Positions 5,138 to 5,681 of a stretch of DNA of 5,681 bases are shown piece after piece (positions within the stretch are counted from its first letter, which is position 1; each line of letters begins with the position of its first letter). This stretch comes from Clostridia bacterium (GTDB lineage: Bacteria; Bacillota; Clostridia; UBA1381). The notes under the pieces were generated by a model. It had not been told where the DNA came from and made no database searches. It was given only the letters and a program-made list of their open reading frames with translations. Made by a program: the position numbers and the translations under genes. The stretch is from assembly GCA_017420825.1 (NCBI GenBank), contig JAFQNU010000031.1, positions 1 to 5,681 of the forward strand, in the 5' to 3' direction.

Positions 5138-5680
5138 TCATATCACATTTCTATAAAGTCTCCTTGCTTTCAGCTTTACATAATCATAAGAGGCATTTAA
5201 CTGTTCGGATATTTGTCGATAATTGAATCCCTGATTTTTGAGAGTGATGATTTTTTCTTCGAAAAGCTCCTTTTGAGTTTTTTCAGGCAGGGTAAGATTT
5301 ATTAGCTTTTGAGGGGGAATATTTAAAAACATTGCGAGCAAACATACTTCATATGTATTTGTTCTGTAGCTTGAAAAAACTTTTTCTATCTGATGTCTTT
5401 GAGTAAAGTTATTATCAACTAAGCCTTTATATTTTTCTTTGAAATCCTCACTCAATGAAGCCATATATATCTTATTACCGCAAACAGATTTATATTTTGT
5501 AAAAGATAATTCAGAGTGTAAGAAATCACCTATATCCACCTTGTTTTCTATCTCTAAGGTTGATTGAAAGACTGTTGATACGTATTCTGCTGCTTCACAT
5601 TCTGCCTTATTATCTGATACTGTTATATTAGTATCCTGATTTACAGATAGTTCACAGGGAATAAGGCTTGGAGTGTAGTC
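5138..5680 (-). CDS. C-terminal part of a possible TnsD/TniQ-like transposon targeting protein (5' end outside window)
   Basis: The frame is open to the right edge: codons 5680-5540 read through without a stop (beginning DYTPSLIPCELSVN) into the part after the in-frame GTG at 5539. That GTG is therefore unlikely to be the start. The visible 180 residues are the C-terminus of a longer protein. The order of features suits the tail of TnsD/TniQ proteins: a helical stretch EAAEYVSTVF, a turn IGDFLHSELSFTKYKSVCG, SLSEDFKEKY, then QIEKVFSSYRTNTYEVCLLAMFLNI, which parallels their basic 'R...HP...LLL.FL' segment. The last ~39 residues (EKIITLKNQGFNYRQISEQLNASYDYVKLKARR) form a helix-turn-helix. TnsD/TniQ proteins choose the insertion site for Tn7- and Tn5053-type transposons. 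The match is by eye only, and the diagnostic N-terminal zinc-finger part is not in the window. A generic helix-turn-helix regulator is the alternative. Confidence 0.5.
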   Translation of the reverse strand, partial: DYTPSLIPCELSVNQDTNITVSDNKAECEAAEYVSTVFQSTLEIENKVDIGDFLHSELSFTKYKSVCGNKIYMASLSEDFKEKYKGLVDNNFTQRHQIEKVFSSYRTNTYEVCLLAMFLNIPPQKLINLTLPEKTQKELFEEKIITLKNQGFNYRQISEQLNASYDYVKLKARRLYRNVI

Positions 5681-5681
5681 A

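Noticed and set aside
5138..5539. Right-edge gene starting at GTG 5539 as a complete 133-residue protein
   Set aside because: The frame continues without a stop to base 5680 and the upstream residues look like coding sequence, so the gene is partial and the GTG is internal.

Overview
The window is AT-rich, with strong AGGAGG-type ribosome sites, short intergenic gaps and protein families typical of Firmicutes mobile DNA. A low-GC clostridial host (Ruminococcus/Lachnospiraceae-like, probably gut) is the best guess. This is inference from composition and gene content, since no rRNA, tRNA or housekeeping gene is present to fix the taxon. Every recognisable gene belongs to the accessory genome.

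Left block (1-1780, + strand): a tightly packed operon. It starts with the 3' part of a gene for a glutamine-synthetase-fold amidoligase (Amidoligase_2 type) that carries a Cys-rich N-terminal segment and runs off the left edge. One base after its stop comes a class II glutamine amidotransferase with an N-terminal Cys nucleophile. Fourteen bases after that is a 17-residue hydrophobic micro-ORF with an excellent ribosome site. The first two fit an ammonia-channelling or gamma-glutamyl amide/peptide-forming pair of the kind found in phages and conjugative elements. The substrate is unknown.

Middle block (1781-3170, + strand): an imperfect hairpin/dyad, then a small Tn3/Hin-type serine recombinase, then a hicA-hicB toxin-antitoxin pair. 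The hicAB promoter has a perfect TTGACA -35 box buried in the last codons of the recombinase gene and overlaps a repeated ATGATACT motif that may be the HicB operator. A GC-rich hairpin terminator closes the block.

Right block (3171-5681, - strand): a 435-residue protein of unknown function whose N-terminal segment resembles a domain common in Firmicutes mobile elements. Next is a 518-base AT-rich non-coding region holding two 64-base copies of a dyad-symmetric element exactly 340 bases apart, plus short direct repeats and a candidate promoter. Last is the C-terminal 180 residues of a protein that enters from the right edge. This protein has a C-terminal helix-turn-helix and a weak resemblance to the tails of TnsD/TniQ transposon targeting proteins.

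Taken together the window looks like a junction inside nested mobile DNA. The parts most worth following are the duplicated TGTC...GACA dyads next to a possible TnsD/TniQ-like gene, and the amidoligase-amidotransferase-micropeptide operon.
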